64,000 nucleotides of DNA, taken from the NCBI GenBank assembly GCA_963846475.1, contig CAWJVZ010000004.1, forward strand, positions 2,976,001 to 3,040,000, given 5' to 3'. The stretch comes from DASWJZ01 sp963846475. GTDB taxonomy: Bacteria > Pseudomonadota > Alphaproteobacteria > Rhizobiales > Afifellaceae. The notes beneath the pieces were generated by a model that was not told the DNA's origin, made no database searches, and saw only the letters and a program-made list of their open reading frames with translations. Every line of letters starts with the position of its first letter. The first letter of the stretch is position 1. The translations under genes were made by a program, and so were the position numbers. Of this stretch, positions 33,322 through 41,700 are shown piece by piece.

Positions 33322-35217
33322 TCAGTGACGGTGGACGGCGGCGAACTGATTGGTCAGGAGGTGCGGCCCGATCGGACCGGTGAAGGCGTCGAGCTCGTCG
33401 ATGCCGCGCCCGAGCAGGAAATTCCGCACCTTCGCCATCTCCGCGTCGTCGGTGACGTCGCCCCTGGTCTTGGCCATCCAACGGACGCGCTGGGTGCGCT
33501 GGTTCACCGTGAGCGTGCAGCCCCGCCGGAACCAGAAATCGCAGTCCCTGCCCTTCTTCTTGCCGCTGTCGGCGCGCTGCTGTTCGTCGAGGTCAAAGAA
33601 GCCGCGCCGCCGCTGCGTGACCTCGATCACCAGGTCGGGCAGGAGATTCGTCTTGCTGCCGCGCCGCAACGCGGTGCGGACGGAGTGAACCTCGAACGCC
33701 GGCTCGCCGCGGTCGTTGCGCGCCACGCTCTTCGGTGCCCGCCGGTCGGTGACGATGCCGGCCTCGGCGAGGAGCTTGCGTCCGCCCTCGCTGCTAAGCC
33801 AGGCGTGGACGTGCCTGGCATTCGTGCGTATCGCCTCGAAGGCGAGCGCCCGCTCCGTCTCGTTGTCCCATTCCAGCGACACCTTCGCGAGCGACTCGTC
33901 ATCCGCAGCAAGCTCCGTCGGACTCGGCAGGAGCAGCGCTTCCAGCGAGAGGTTGCGGAGCCTCCCCGGGCGGATTCCGTAGAGCGAAAAGGCCTGCAGG
34001 ACGGCAGTCCGGTAATTGTGCTCGTCCTCCGGATAGAGGTCGTAGTCCGACGTGATCACCGCGCGGAGATAATCGCCGAAGGTGACGTCGACCGGCGGGC
34101 AATAATCGAGCGCCCGGATGCACATTTCCAGGATGTGCTTTGCCGATTTGGCGGCTTCGTCGGCCAGCCGGTTGACGAGATCGGGATGGAGCTCGCCGGC
34201 CGGTAGTACGCCCGTACCCTGGGAGGCGATGCGCAGGAGATCCACGACCCGCGACTTGTATATTTTGAGGAATGCCTCGAATACGGCGGCGACCAGCACG
34301 GCGCCGCGGTCGTGTGGCTCCATGGCCGATTCCAGGAACGACGGGTTCGGCCGATAGCGATGCCAGCGGCCCTTCTTGTCGGTGTAGCCGAGCGCGTCGC
34401 GGAGCGCCTGCCCGCGCTTGGTCGCACGGCCGAACTGCTGCGCCAGCTGCCCCAGGATGTTCTGCTGCTCCAAGTCGCCGCGCGTCTTGGCGATCTGGTC
34501 GCGCAAGACTTCCGCGTTGGCGAAGTGCTGGAAGATGGCGACGATATCGGAGAATCCCTCGTGGAAGGCCAGCACGTCGATGTTGGTGGGCTCGGAGAAG
34601 CGCTCGTGCAGGCCGTCGAGGAGAGCGTGCGTCACCTCATGGGCGATCACGTCGTGCGACAGGCAGGTGAACACCGTGGTGCCGGGGACGACGTCCGGTG
34701 CCCCCTGCGGCGCGGGAAAGTAGCCGAACAGGATCGCCACCTTGGCGGGGTTGTAATAGGCGTTCGCCTCCCTGAGCGCGTGCGGATAGATGCGCAGGCG
34801 CTCGACGAATACTTTTTCGCCGCCCTGCCAGCGCGGCGCCCAGAGCGCGGCGCGGCCGAGCGCCCGCTCGAAATGGTCGATGGTCTTCATGGCGACGGCG
34901 TAGACCATCTGCTGGTGGAATTGCGGATTGAGTTCCGAGGGCGTGAGGCCTTCGGTGGCCAGCACGTTCACAGCGTTGAGGTCGACAGGCGCGTAGAAGC
35001 AGCCGCTGGCCGGGTCGTGGTCGACCACCTCCAGATACTTGCCGACCGGGCCGACCATCCGCTTCGGATGCAGCACGCCTTGGATACGCGGATTGTCCTC
35101 CCACGGAATTGCCAGCGTCAGCTCGTTCAGCTCCGCGGTTTCGTGCGCCGCTGCGAGACTCGGGTCGACGGCATAGACCCGCAGCCGGCGGACGTTCGGC
35201 CGGCGATCCCCTCCCAT
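33322..35217 (-). CDS. Thermolysin-like (gluzincin) zinc metallopeptidase, cassette gene 1
   Basis: The 631-residue protein contains HEVTH (H193-H197) within VFTCLSHDVIAHEVTHALLDGLHERF and a downstream glutamate ligand E220 in LAFHEGFSDIVAIFQH. This is the HExxH...E arrangement of M4-type (gluzincin) peptidases. A secretion signal and pro-peptide are both missing, unlike secreted thermolysins, so it is probably intracellular and used on proteins in the cell. The C-terminal third (RALAFEAIRTNARHVHAWLSSEGGRKLLAEAGIV..) is of unknown fold. It is the first gene of a two-gene unit with an MBL-fold hydrolase. Confidence 0.8.
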   Translation of the reverse strand: MGGDRRPNVRRLRVYAVDPSLAAAHETAELNELTLAIPWEDNPRIQGVLHPKRMVGPVGKYLEVVDHDPASGCFYAPVDLNAVNVLATEGLTPSELNPQFHQQMVYAVAMKTIDHFERALGRAALWAPRWQGGEKVFVERLRIYPHALREANAYYNPAKVAILFGYFPAPQGAPDVVPGTTVFTCLSHDVIAHEVTHALLDGLHERFSEPTNIDVLAFHEGFSDIVAIFQHFANAEVLRDQIAKTRGDLEQQNILGQLAQQFGRATKRGQALRDALGYTDKKGRWHRYRPNPSFLESAMEPHDRGAVLVAAVFEAFLKIYKSRVVDLLRIASQGTGVLPAGELHPDLVNRLADEAAKSAKHILEMCIRALDYCPPVDVTFGDYLRAVITSDYDLYPEDEHNYRTAVLQAFSLYGIRPGRLRNLSLEALLLPSPTELAADDESLAKVSLEWDNETERALAFEAIRTNARHVHAWLSSEGGRKLLAEAGIVTDRRAPKSVARNDRGEPAFEVHSVRTALRRGSKTNLLPDLVIEVTQRRRGFFDLDEQQRADSGKKKGRDCDFWFRRGCTLTVNQRTQRVRWMAKTRGDVTDDAEMAKVRNFLLGRGIDELDAFTGPIGPHLLTNQFAAVHRH

Positions 35218-35283
35218 GATGCGCCTCCACGCTGCCGGAGCGGCTTAGCACAATCGGCGCGCAGCGGAAGAGGTGCTTCAAGA

Positions 35284-35556
35284 GGCGCCGCTCCTCATAT
35301 CGATTCTGCAGGCCGGCTTCGACACCTATCGGTTCGCCGTCATCCTCACCATCGACATGGAGATCGGGCTGATCACCCCGCCGGTCGGCCTGAACCTCTA
35401 CGTCATCAGCGCCATCGCGCCCGACATCGCGCTCGGCCAGATCCTGCGCGGCTCGCTCCCCTACGTGCTCCTGATGATGCTCGCGATCCTCATCCTTTGC
35501 ATTTTCCAGCCATCGCCACCTGGCTGCCCGACGCGATGATGGGGGTGGCGCTCTGA
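35284..35556 (+). pseudogene. Direct duplicate of the 3' end of dctM
   Basis: These bases repeat the last part of the dctM gene at 31346-31611 at high identity. They encode ILQAGFDTYRFAVILTIDME, then GLITPPVGLNLYVISAIAPD and GQILRGSLPYVLLMMLAILI, then after a single-base deletion near 35504 the rest of the C terminus (PAIATWLPDAMMGVAL, stop at 35554-35556) in another frame. There is no start or upstream half. The copy is in the same orientation as dctM and marks the far edge of the two-gene cassette at 31745-35217. Confidence 0.85.
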
Positions 35557-35597
35557 CCGTCTTCCCGTGCTTCCTAGCGCGTATTCGACCAAGCAAC

Positions 35598-36113
35598 CTA
35601 ATCACTCGCCGACCTGGGTCGATAGTGAAAATAAGCAGGGCGGTATTCATCGCCAAACCGCATATATTGGTCCATCTGCACTGAGACCGGAAATAGGTCT
35701 GGCAGCATCTTTTGAATCAGCGGCTCCGATCGATGTGTGGCAACGCAGGCAAAATCGTACTTTGGATGGTTCTCTACATACTCATAGATAAAACTCTGAA
35801 GGGCCACGAGCGCGCGGCCGCGTAAAAGCGCGGGTTGCTGCGGATCAACGGCTACTAAATAGAACCGCGCGCGCTGCGCATGGGGAACGATGGAGAATGC
35901 AATCCACAGAACCATCGCCCCTTCGCTGCTGCGGTAGCAATAGAGCTCGTATATTGTTCCATCTGCCGAGTGCTCCCGCTCAAAGAATTGGGCCAAGGTG
36001 TTCAGAACCGGAGCTAGGTCGGTCGGCGCCGGCTCGCCTTGTGACAAATAAAGCTCACCGATCCGCTCAATCGCGGCGCGCGCACCTCCATTGCTTAAAC
36101 GCTCAATGAGCAC
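35598..36113 (-). CDS. Unknown soluble protein, third gene of a low-GC island
   Basis: The 171-residue product starts at GTG 36113, overlapping the stop of the upstream transporter-like gene by 11 bases (GTGCTCATTGA). It is soluble, with an N-terminal helical part (LIERLSNGGARAAIERIGELYLSQGEPAPTDL). The second half (GTIYELYCYRSSEGAMVLWIAFSIVPHAQRARFYLVAVDPQQPALLRGRALVALQSFIYEY) has a strand-helix order that could be a GNAT fold, but the acetyl-CoA loop is not clear. The gene is plainly poorer in G+C than the surrounding chromosome. Function unknown. Confidence 0.6.
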   Translation of the reverse strand: MLIERLSNGGARAAIERIGELYLSQGEPAPTDLAPVLNTLAQFFEREHSADGTIYELYCYRSSEGAMVLWIAFSIVPHAQRARFYLVAVDPQQPALLRGRALVALQSFIYEYVENHPKYDFACVATHRSEPLIQKMLPDLFPVSVQMDQYMRFGDEYRPAYFHYRPRSASD

Positions 36114-37497
36114 GGCGGCGCCCCATAGAACGGTAGAGGACCAATATTCCATACACGACAAAAGCAGCAATTCCCCCCACCGCACCGGCAATTTCCGCGC
36201 TCCGTGAAACGTAATACATTCCCGCAATAACGGCACCTCCGACCAGAAGGGCAAAAACTCCAACAGAGCTTGGCACCGGAATTTCCAGAATACGGGCCAG
36301 GAAAGCGGGCGCGATGACTGCAAAGGCGGTCGACGCCAAAATTATTACGTCCCCCAAATTCAAATTCGAATAAACGAGAAACCACGCAGCCGCCAACGAG
36401 AGAGCAACCACAGTCACGTATGCCGACAGCACGCCCATACCTGACCATGCACGCCAATACCGTTCGATCGCACCGGCCATGGAGGTCCCAAAAATATTCA
36501 AAAAGCTATCAGCCGTAGAAATAAGGGCAGCGAATATGCCTAGCACGGCGACCGCCTTCATGGGAAGTGAGTAACCGTTGAGCAAATTGTACGCTACCGT
36601 ATCACTCTGGGCTCCGGGATACTTGGCCCGCAGATAGAGGCCCGCCAACGTCATTAATACATAAACAAATCCCATAACTAAAGCTAGCCACACTAGCGAC
36701 CGGCGCGCGACGGTGTCGCTCTGGGCCGATACAATCCGTTGCCAAAGGTCTGCACGGGATACTGTGGTCCACGGAAAAACGAATAGGATGAAAATAAGAA
36801 CAATGGGCCCAAGTTCCAGGCCGCTCAAGTAGCCTAAGCCCAGATCAGGCACGTCAGTAACAAATACCCTCCAATCCCAGAGAAGAGTCCAGGCGACCAC
36901 GCCAATCCAAAGAAAAATCATCCAGCCTTGCACCTCTTCGGTAAAAAGCACGCCGCGGTAACCATAACTCACATATATAAAAAGCGTGACCAACGTGGCA
37001 ATCATTAGCGTGGACGCATATGGTCCGGCAAACGCTTCTAAAAGGGAGCGCAAAGCGATGAACTGGGCTAAAAGCAGCGATAAGAACGCGAACATGTTAA
37101 CCAGCGTAACCAGAAGGCGTAAGGCCGGGGAGCTAGGGGCAATAAAAGTTTCTATGGTAGCCGCAGAGCTGTCGTGCGCTAGCTTTCTGATCCGAGGCAC
37201 AAGGAGCCAGAGTATGTAGAGCCCAACAAGAAATGCCACTCCCGCAGCAAAGATAAGTGTGCCGCTTCTGTAAACCAGGCCGATGAACCCGATCGTAATT
37301 GCCCCACCTAAGGACGTAGCGACAAGCGTCCAGGTTGTGTCGCGCAAGCTGGTGCTGGCCAGAGATATGTCCGCAAGGGTGGCGCCTTGTGGAAGGTAAG
37401 TACCATTCTGCCAGCGAAACCTAACCACGGCTGATCCGACCGATGCTAGCAAGGCTACGGCAATCATAATGGCTAGAAGATCAGCGCTCATCGCCAT
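36103..37497 (-). CDS. Sodium:solute symporter (SSS)-like membrane protein, low GC
   Basis: This 464-residue protein has about 13 hydrophobic segments. It shows SSS-family traits: FPWTTVSRADLWQRIVSAQSDTVARRS (like the PWxxxxxDxWQRxxAAxxxxxARR block) and AVLGIFAALISTADSFLNIFGTSMAGAIERYWR, the Na+-binding ALxSTADSxL region. An IETFIAPSSPALR segment corresponds to the EFxxxR region. The N-terminal MAMSADLLAIMIAVALLASVGSAVVRF may start one or two codons later. It overlaps the genes on both sides and has low GC, so the trio moved in together. Substrate unknown. Confidence 0.7.
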   Translation of the reverse strand: MAMSADLLAIMIAVALLASVGSAVVRFRWQNGTYLPQGATLADISLASTSLRDTTWTLVATSLGGAITIGFIGLVYRSGTLIFAAGVAFLVGLYILWLLVPRIRKLAHDSSAATIETFIAPSSPALRLLVTLVNMFAFLSLLLAQFIALRSLLEAFAGPYASTLMIATLVTLFIYVSYGYRGVLFTEEVQGWMIFLWIGVVAWTLLWDWRVFVTDVPDLGLGYLSGLELGPIVLIFILFVFPWTTVSRADLWQRIVSAQSDTVARRSLVWLALVMGFVYVLMTLAGLYLRAKYPGAQSDTVAYNLLNGYSLPMKAVAVLGIFAALISTADSFLNIFGTSMAGAIERYWRAWSGMGVLSAYVTVVALSLAAAWFLVYSNLNLGDVIILASTAFAVIAPAFLARILEIPVPSSVGVFALLVGGAVIAGMYYVSRSAEIAGAVGGIAAFVVYGILVLYRSMGRRRAH

Positions 37498-38162
37498 AGA
37501 CGCTCCCGATAGCTGGCGCGAACCAACCGATCTGTTAGGGCGGATGCGAAGACAAACACTCCGATTATCGCGATCAAGGCAGCAATGGGCAAGTCAACGC
37601 GTGGGGTTGTTGAATTGGTAACGCTTTCGAGGAGTGTGAAATGAATTGCAAGTATGGCAACCGATGCGGAACTAATTAGAGCGACACTGAAAAATATCAA
37701 AAAAGATCGCTGCTTGTAGGCAAGTCGACGGAAGCGTTCGTTATTTTGGGGCGCAAGGGCTGTCTGAAGCGGCGTCGACATGCAAAAAAGCGCGAACTGA
37801 AGTAGGAGGATCAGGAAGAACAGCGCCACAGAAATGGGTTCGCGCGACATACGGATGAAAGCAATCACAGCCAAGATATAGGCGATGTTAGTGTAAACCG
37901 TGAATGGGGAGGGGCGAACCAAAATATACCTTAAAGTATAAGCTGAGGTAGATCGGAACAGTATGAAAGCAAGGAGCCAGATTAGCGTAAGTAGGTCAAT
38001 AACAGTCGGGTCCGAAGCGGCATAGCCCTGAGCGCTAGCGGATGCAGGAGTCCCAAATATCAAAAAGGCCGAGGGAATAACTGCAAGAATAACGGAGACG
38101 TTCACGTACGCGAACTGCCGGAGTGAAAGGATTGTGCCCTTCATCTGGCTCGCTTTCGACAT
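37488..38162 (-). CDS. Small multi-spanning membrane protein, first gene of a low-GC island
   Basis: The 224-residue protein has about six hydrophobic segments (FAYVNVSVILAVIPSAFLIFG; VIDLLTLIWLLAFILF; VYTNIAYILAVIAFIRM; VALFFLILLLQFALFCM; FLIFFSVALISSASVAILAIHF; PIAALIAIIGVFVFASAL). A GGGGGAG ribosome site lies six bases before ATG 38162. It overlaps the SSS-like gene by 10 bases. I recognise no family. Confidence 0.6.
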   Translation of the reverse strand: MSKASQMKGTILSLRQFAYVNVSVILAVIPSAFLIFGTPASASAQGYAASDPTVIDLLTLIWLLAFILFRSTSAYTLRYILVRPSPFTVYTNIAYILAVIAFIRMSREPISVALFFLILLLQFALFCMSTPLQTALAPQNNERFRRLAYKQRSFLIFFSVALISSASVAILAIHFTLLESVTNSTTPRVDLPIAALIAIIGVFVFASALTDRLVRASYRERLWR

Positions 38163-38444
38163 GCGAGACTCCCCCAGGGCAGCCCGTGTCCGAACTTGGA
38201 AAACTGATATGCATTCTGCCCCCAATGCATAGTTTGTCTTAATCGAATGCTGCGCGCAACCCCCAATAGGGAATGGGCTTGTTTTTCGTTCGGGCGGTGA
38301 GGTACCGAGCAGCGCTTGCCCAGGCTGGTAGGGGCGGCGCATGCGATCGGAGCCCGTTTCGGAGGCAAACTCTTCAGCGAACCTCACCCATTTGCGCGCC
38401 AAGCTGGCCGCCCGCAAGCATTACGTCGATTGCCCAGGTTCCCA

Positions 38445-38510
38445 CGCCGGCTCGCCTCCCCTCAGCCGCTTCAGCTCATAATCTGCTTCAGCGCGTCCTT
38501 GAGCGGCGCA
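38445..38510 (-). pseudogene. Short remnant of a mutS 3' end
   Basis: The stretch CCGCTTCAGCTCATAA at about 38470, its continuation CAGCGCGTCCTT and the preceding CTCCCCTCAG match the last bases of mutS at about 38765-38815 (CCGCTTAAGCTCATAA..CAGCGCCTCCTT) in the same orientation, about 80-85% by eye. In one minus-strand frame it encodes YELKRLRG, like the YELKRLRR tail of MutS. It is too short to be sure it is not chance, but the position about 300 bases beyond the mutS stop is suggestive. Confidence 0.4.
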
Positions 38511-38664
38511 TCGCCCGGTGTCCTCGAGGGCGGTGAGGAGCGCAAACGGATTCGCTCACGATTTTGCCCGCGGCGGTGCCTCGCCGAAAACCCGAGTGAG
38601 CAAGCCGCGCGAGGATGGCCTGTTCTGATCGGTTCGGCGCTTGCTCGTTCTAGAACAAGCCCAT

Positions 38665-38679
38665 GTTCGAGACATGTTC
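38665..38679. promoter_or_regulatory. Possible LexA-type box GTTC-N7-GTTC
   Basis: The direct repeat GTTC GAGACAT GTTC matches the alphaproteobacterial LexA consensus exactly. A motif with eight fixed bases is expected by chance once or twice in a window of this size counting both strands. No gene starts just downstream on either strand, so function is doubtful. Confidence 0.2.
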
Positions 38680-38732
38680 GACATCGAGGATTTTTGCGGA
38701 AAACCGAATGGCCGCTGGACGGTATAGGAATC

Positions 38733-38746
38733 GTTTCACGTGAAAC
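38733..38746. promoter_or_regulatory. parS-like ParB-binding site
   Basis: The 14-base palindrome GTTTCACGTGAAAC is the core of the bacterial chromosomal parS consensus (TGTTTCACGTGAAACA); 15 of the 16 consensus positions match here. An exact 14-base match is very unlikely by chance in 64 kb. ParB binds parS to load SMC and pull the origin region to the pole, so the site suggests that this segment lies in the origin-proximal domain. It sits just downstream of the mutS stop and outside any gene. Confidence 0.75.
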
Positions 38747-38759
38747 ATCGCGGGCGCGG

Positions 38760-41700
38760 TTACACGTCCTCCCGCCGCAGCCGCTTAAGCTCATAAAGCC
38801 GCTCCAGCGCCTCCTTCGGCGACAGCTCGTCCGGAACAATTTCGTCGATGGCGGCGAGCGCCGGCGAGAGCGTCGCCTCCGCCGGCTCCGCCGCCTTGAC
38901 CGCGAAGAGCGGCAAATCGTCGATCATCGTCTTCGGTCGCGAGCGGTCGCTCTTCTCCAGGCTCTCCAGCACGCTTTTGGCGCGCTTGATGACGCCCGCC
39001 GGCAGGCCGGCGAGTTTTGCCACCTGGATGCCGTAGGAGCGGTCGGCGGCGCCCGGCACGATCTCGTGCAAAAACACCACGTCGCCCTTCCACTCCTTCA
39101 CCTTCATGGTGGCGTTGGTGACGCGGCCGAGCTTTGCCGAAAGCGCCGTCAGCTCGTGGTAGTGCGTGGCGAAGAGGGTGCGGCAGCGATTCTCCTCGTG
39201 CAGGTGCTCGATGACCGCCCAGGCGATGGAGAGCCCGTCGAAGGTCGCCGTGCCGCGGCCGATCTCGTCCAGAATGACCAGCGCGCGCGGGCCCGCCTGG
39301 TTGAGGATCGCCGCCGTCTCCACCATCTCCACCATGAAGGTGGAGCGGCCGCGCGCGAGATCGTCGGCGGCGCCGACCCGGGAGAACACCGCGTCGACGA
39401 TGCCGATCCGCGCGGCTCGAGCCGGCACGAACGACCCCGCCTGCGCCAGGATGGCGATCAGCGCGTTCTGCCGCAGGAACGTCGACTTCCCGGCCATGTT
39501 CGGCCCGGTGATCAGCCAGATCCTTCCGGCCCCGCCAATTTTACCCTCGCCCCCTTGCGGGGAGAGGGTAGCCGGTCCCTTGGACCGGCTGGGTGAGGGG
39601 TGACCCTCCCCGTAGAGCGGGGAGGGTGGCTGCGCAGCAGCCGGGAGGGGGGGTGTGCCGGCGAGCGGAAGCTGGTCGCCTTCTTCCCCCTCGCCCATGC
39701 GAAGTCGGGTGTTCCCGACTTCGCCATCAGGAATGCCGAAGCGGGAAACATCCCGCTTCGGGTCTGGGGAGAGGGTAGCCGCGAAGCGGCTGGGTGAGGG
39801 GTAACCCTCCCCATAGGATGGGGAGGGTGGCTGCGCAGCAGCCGGGAGGGGGAGAGTCTCCTCCTCAGGCCCCAGTCCGCAATCGTTCCCCACAAAGCTC
39901 ACGCCCTCGGCCCGGAGCGCCTGCTCCACCACCGGGTGCCGCCCCCCAACAATTTCGAAGGCGAGTCCCGCCTCGATTTTTGGCCTGACGTAGTTCTCCG
40001 AAGCCGCCAGCTCGGCCAGCGCGCTCGCCACGTCGAGTTCGGCGAGCGCCCGCGCCGCCGCCCTGATTTTTGGCTCCTCGCCCGCCACCCCGGCCGCCAG
40101 GTCGGCAAAAATCTCCAGCTCGATGGCAAGCGCCCGCTCCGCCGCGCTGGCGATTTTTTGCTCAAGATCGCCCAGCTCCGTGGTGGTGAAGCGCATGGCG
40201 CTCGCCAGCGTCTGCCGGTGGATGAATTTTTCCGCCGCACCGTTGCCGGAAAGCGACGCCGCCTGCCCGGCGGTGACCTCGACAAAGTAGCCCAGCACGT
40301 TGTTGTGCCGGATTTTTAGGGACTTTATCCCCGTCGCCTCGGCATAGCGCGCCTGCAGCGAGGCGATCACCTTGCGGCTCTCGTCGCGCAACGCCCGCGC
40401 TTCGTCGAGATGTTGGTCAAATCCCCGCTTGATGAACCCGCCATCGCGCTTAAGGAGCGGCAAATCGTCCGCCAATGCGCGATCGAGGGTCTCGACCAGA
40501 TCGGCCGGAACGTCCGCCAGCGCCTCCTGCTGCCGCGCCACCAGCCCGGGCTCCACCTGCTGTTCCTCAAGGGCTTTTCTGACGTCCAAGGCGGCTTGCA
40601 GGCCGCTTCTGAGCGCCGCCAGATCGCGCGGACCGCCCCTGTCCAATCCTACGCGCGCCATGGCACGCAGCGCGTCCGGGCACGCACCAAGCATTGCACC
40701 GAGCGCGCAGCGAAATGCGGCTTTTTCTAGGAAGAATTCGACCGCCTCCAGCCGCTCCTCGATCAATCCCGAATTGCAGCTCGGATTGGCCAGTCTCTCA
40801 ACCAAAAGGCGAGCTCCTGCCGCGGTCCTGGTCCGGTCGACAGCGGCAATCAGGCTGCCGCCGCGGCTGCCGGAAACCGTCCGAAAGATCTCCAGATTGG
40901 CTTTGGTGGCCGCGTCCAGGCGCATGATTTCGCTCGACAAGACGCGCCTGGGGGGCTCGATCGGCGGGCGCTTGGCGATTTGCGTCTTGTCGACATAGGC
41001 GATCAGCGCCGCTCCGGCCGACAGCTCGCCGCGCGAAAACGCCCCGAACGCCTCCATGGTCTTGACGCCGAAGACCCCGCAGAGCCGCTCCTCCGCCGAT
41101 CCGGCGTCGAAAAACGCCGCCGGCAGCGGCGTCAAGGCCGCGCCTATGTTGCTGACGGCGCTGCGGACTTCCGCCTCCTCCGCCAGCCTTTCTGGAACCA
41201 GCACCTCGCGCGGCTCGACCTGGCCGATCAGCGTCGCCAGGCCGCCGGGCCCGGCGGCGCCGATGCGGAATTCGCCCGTCGAGATGTCGACCCAGGCCAG
41301 CGCATGCCGGTCGCCGCCGTCGCTCGCGGCGGTTTTCGTCAGCGCCGCCAGATAGTTGTTGCGGCCGGCATCGAGCAGCCGGTCCTCGGTGATGGTCCCG
41401 GGCGTGACCAGCCGCGTCACCGCGCGCCGCACCACCGACTTGCCGCCGCGCCGGCGCGCCTCGGCCGGATCCTCAGTCTGCTCGCAGACCGCCACGCGAT
41501 GGCCAAGCCCGATGAGCTTCTGCAGGTAGTCGTCGGCGGCATGGATGGGAACCCCACACATCGGGATGTCGTCCCCCAAGTGCTTGCCGCGCTTCGTTAA
41601 AGTGATGCCGAGCGCGCGCGATGCGATCTCCGCGTCGTCGAAGAACAGCTCGTAAAAATCGCCCATGCGGTAGAACAGCAGGCAGTCCGGGTTGGCCGCC

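Larger units (their letters stand above)
38163..38759. other. Intergenic region with a mutS 3' remnant, LexA-like motif and parS
   Basis: No gene was recognised in these 597 bases. The left part (to about 38310) is the upstream region of the low-GC trio. Bases about 38445-38510 resemble the 3' end of mutS. A GTTC-N7-GTTC motif lies at 38665-38679 and a parS palindrome at 38733-38746. The long plus-strand frame running from here into 39.6 kb is a shadow of mutS. Confidence 0.5.

Noticed and set aside
38665..38679. SOS control of a nearby gene through GTTC-N7-GTTC
   Set aside because: The motif is short enough to be chance and no gene starts within range in a suitable direction; kept only as a weak site.
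38316..39596. Long plus-strand open frame of more than 400 codons
   Set aside because: It lies opposite mutS, is Arg/His-rich without family similarity, and follows the codon structure of the real gene on the other strand.
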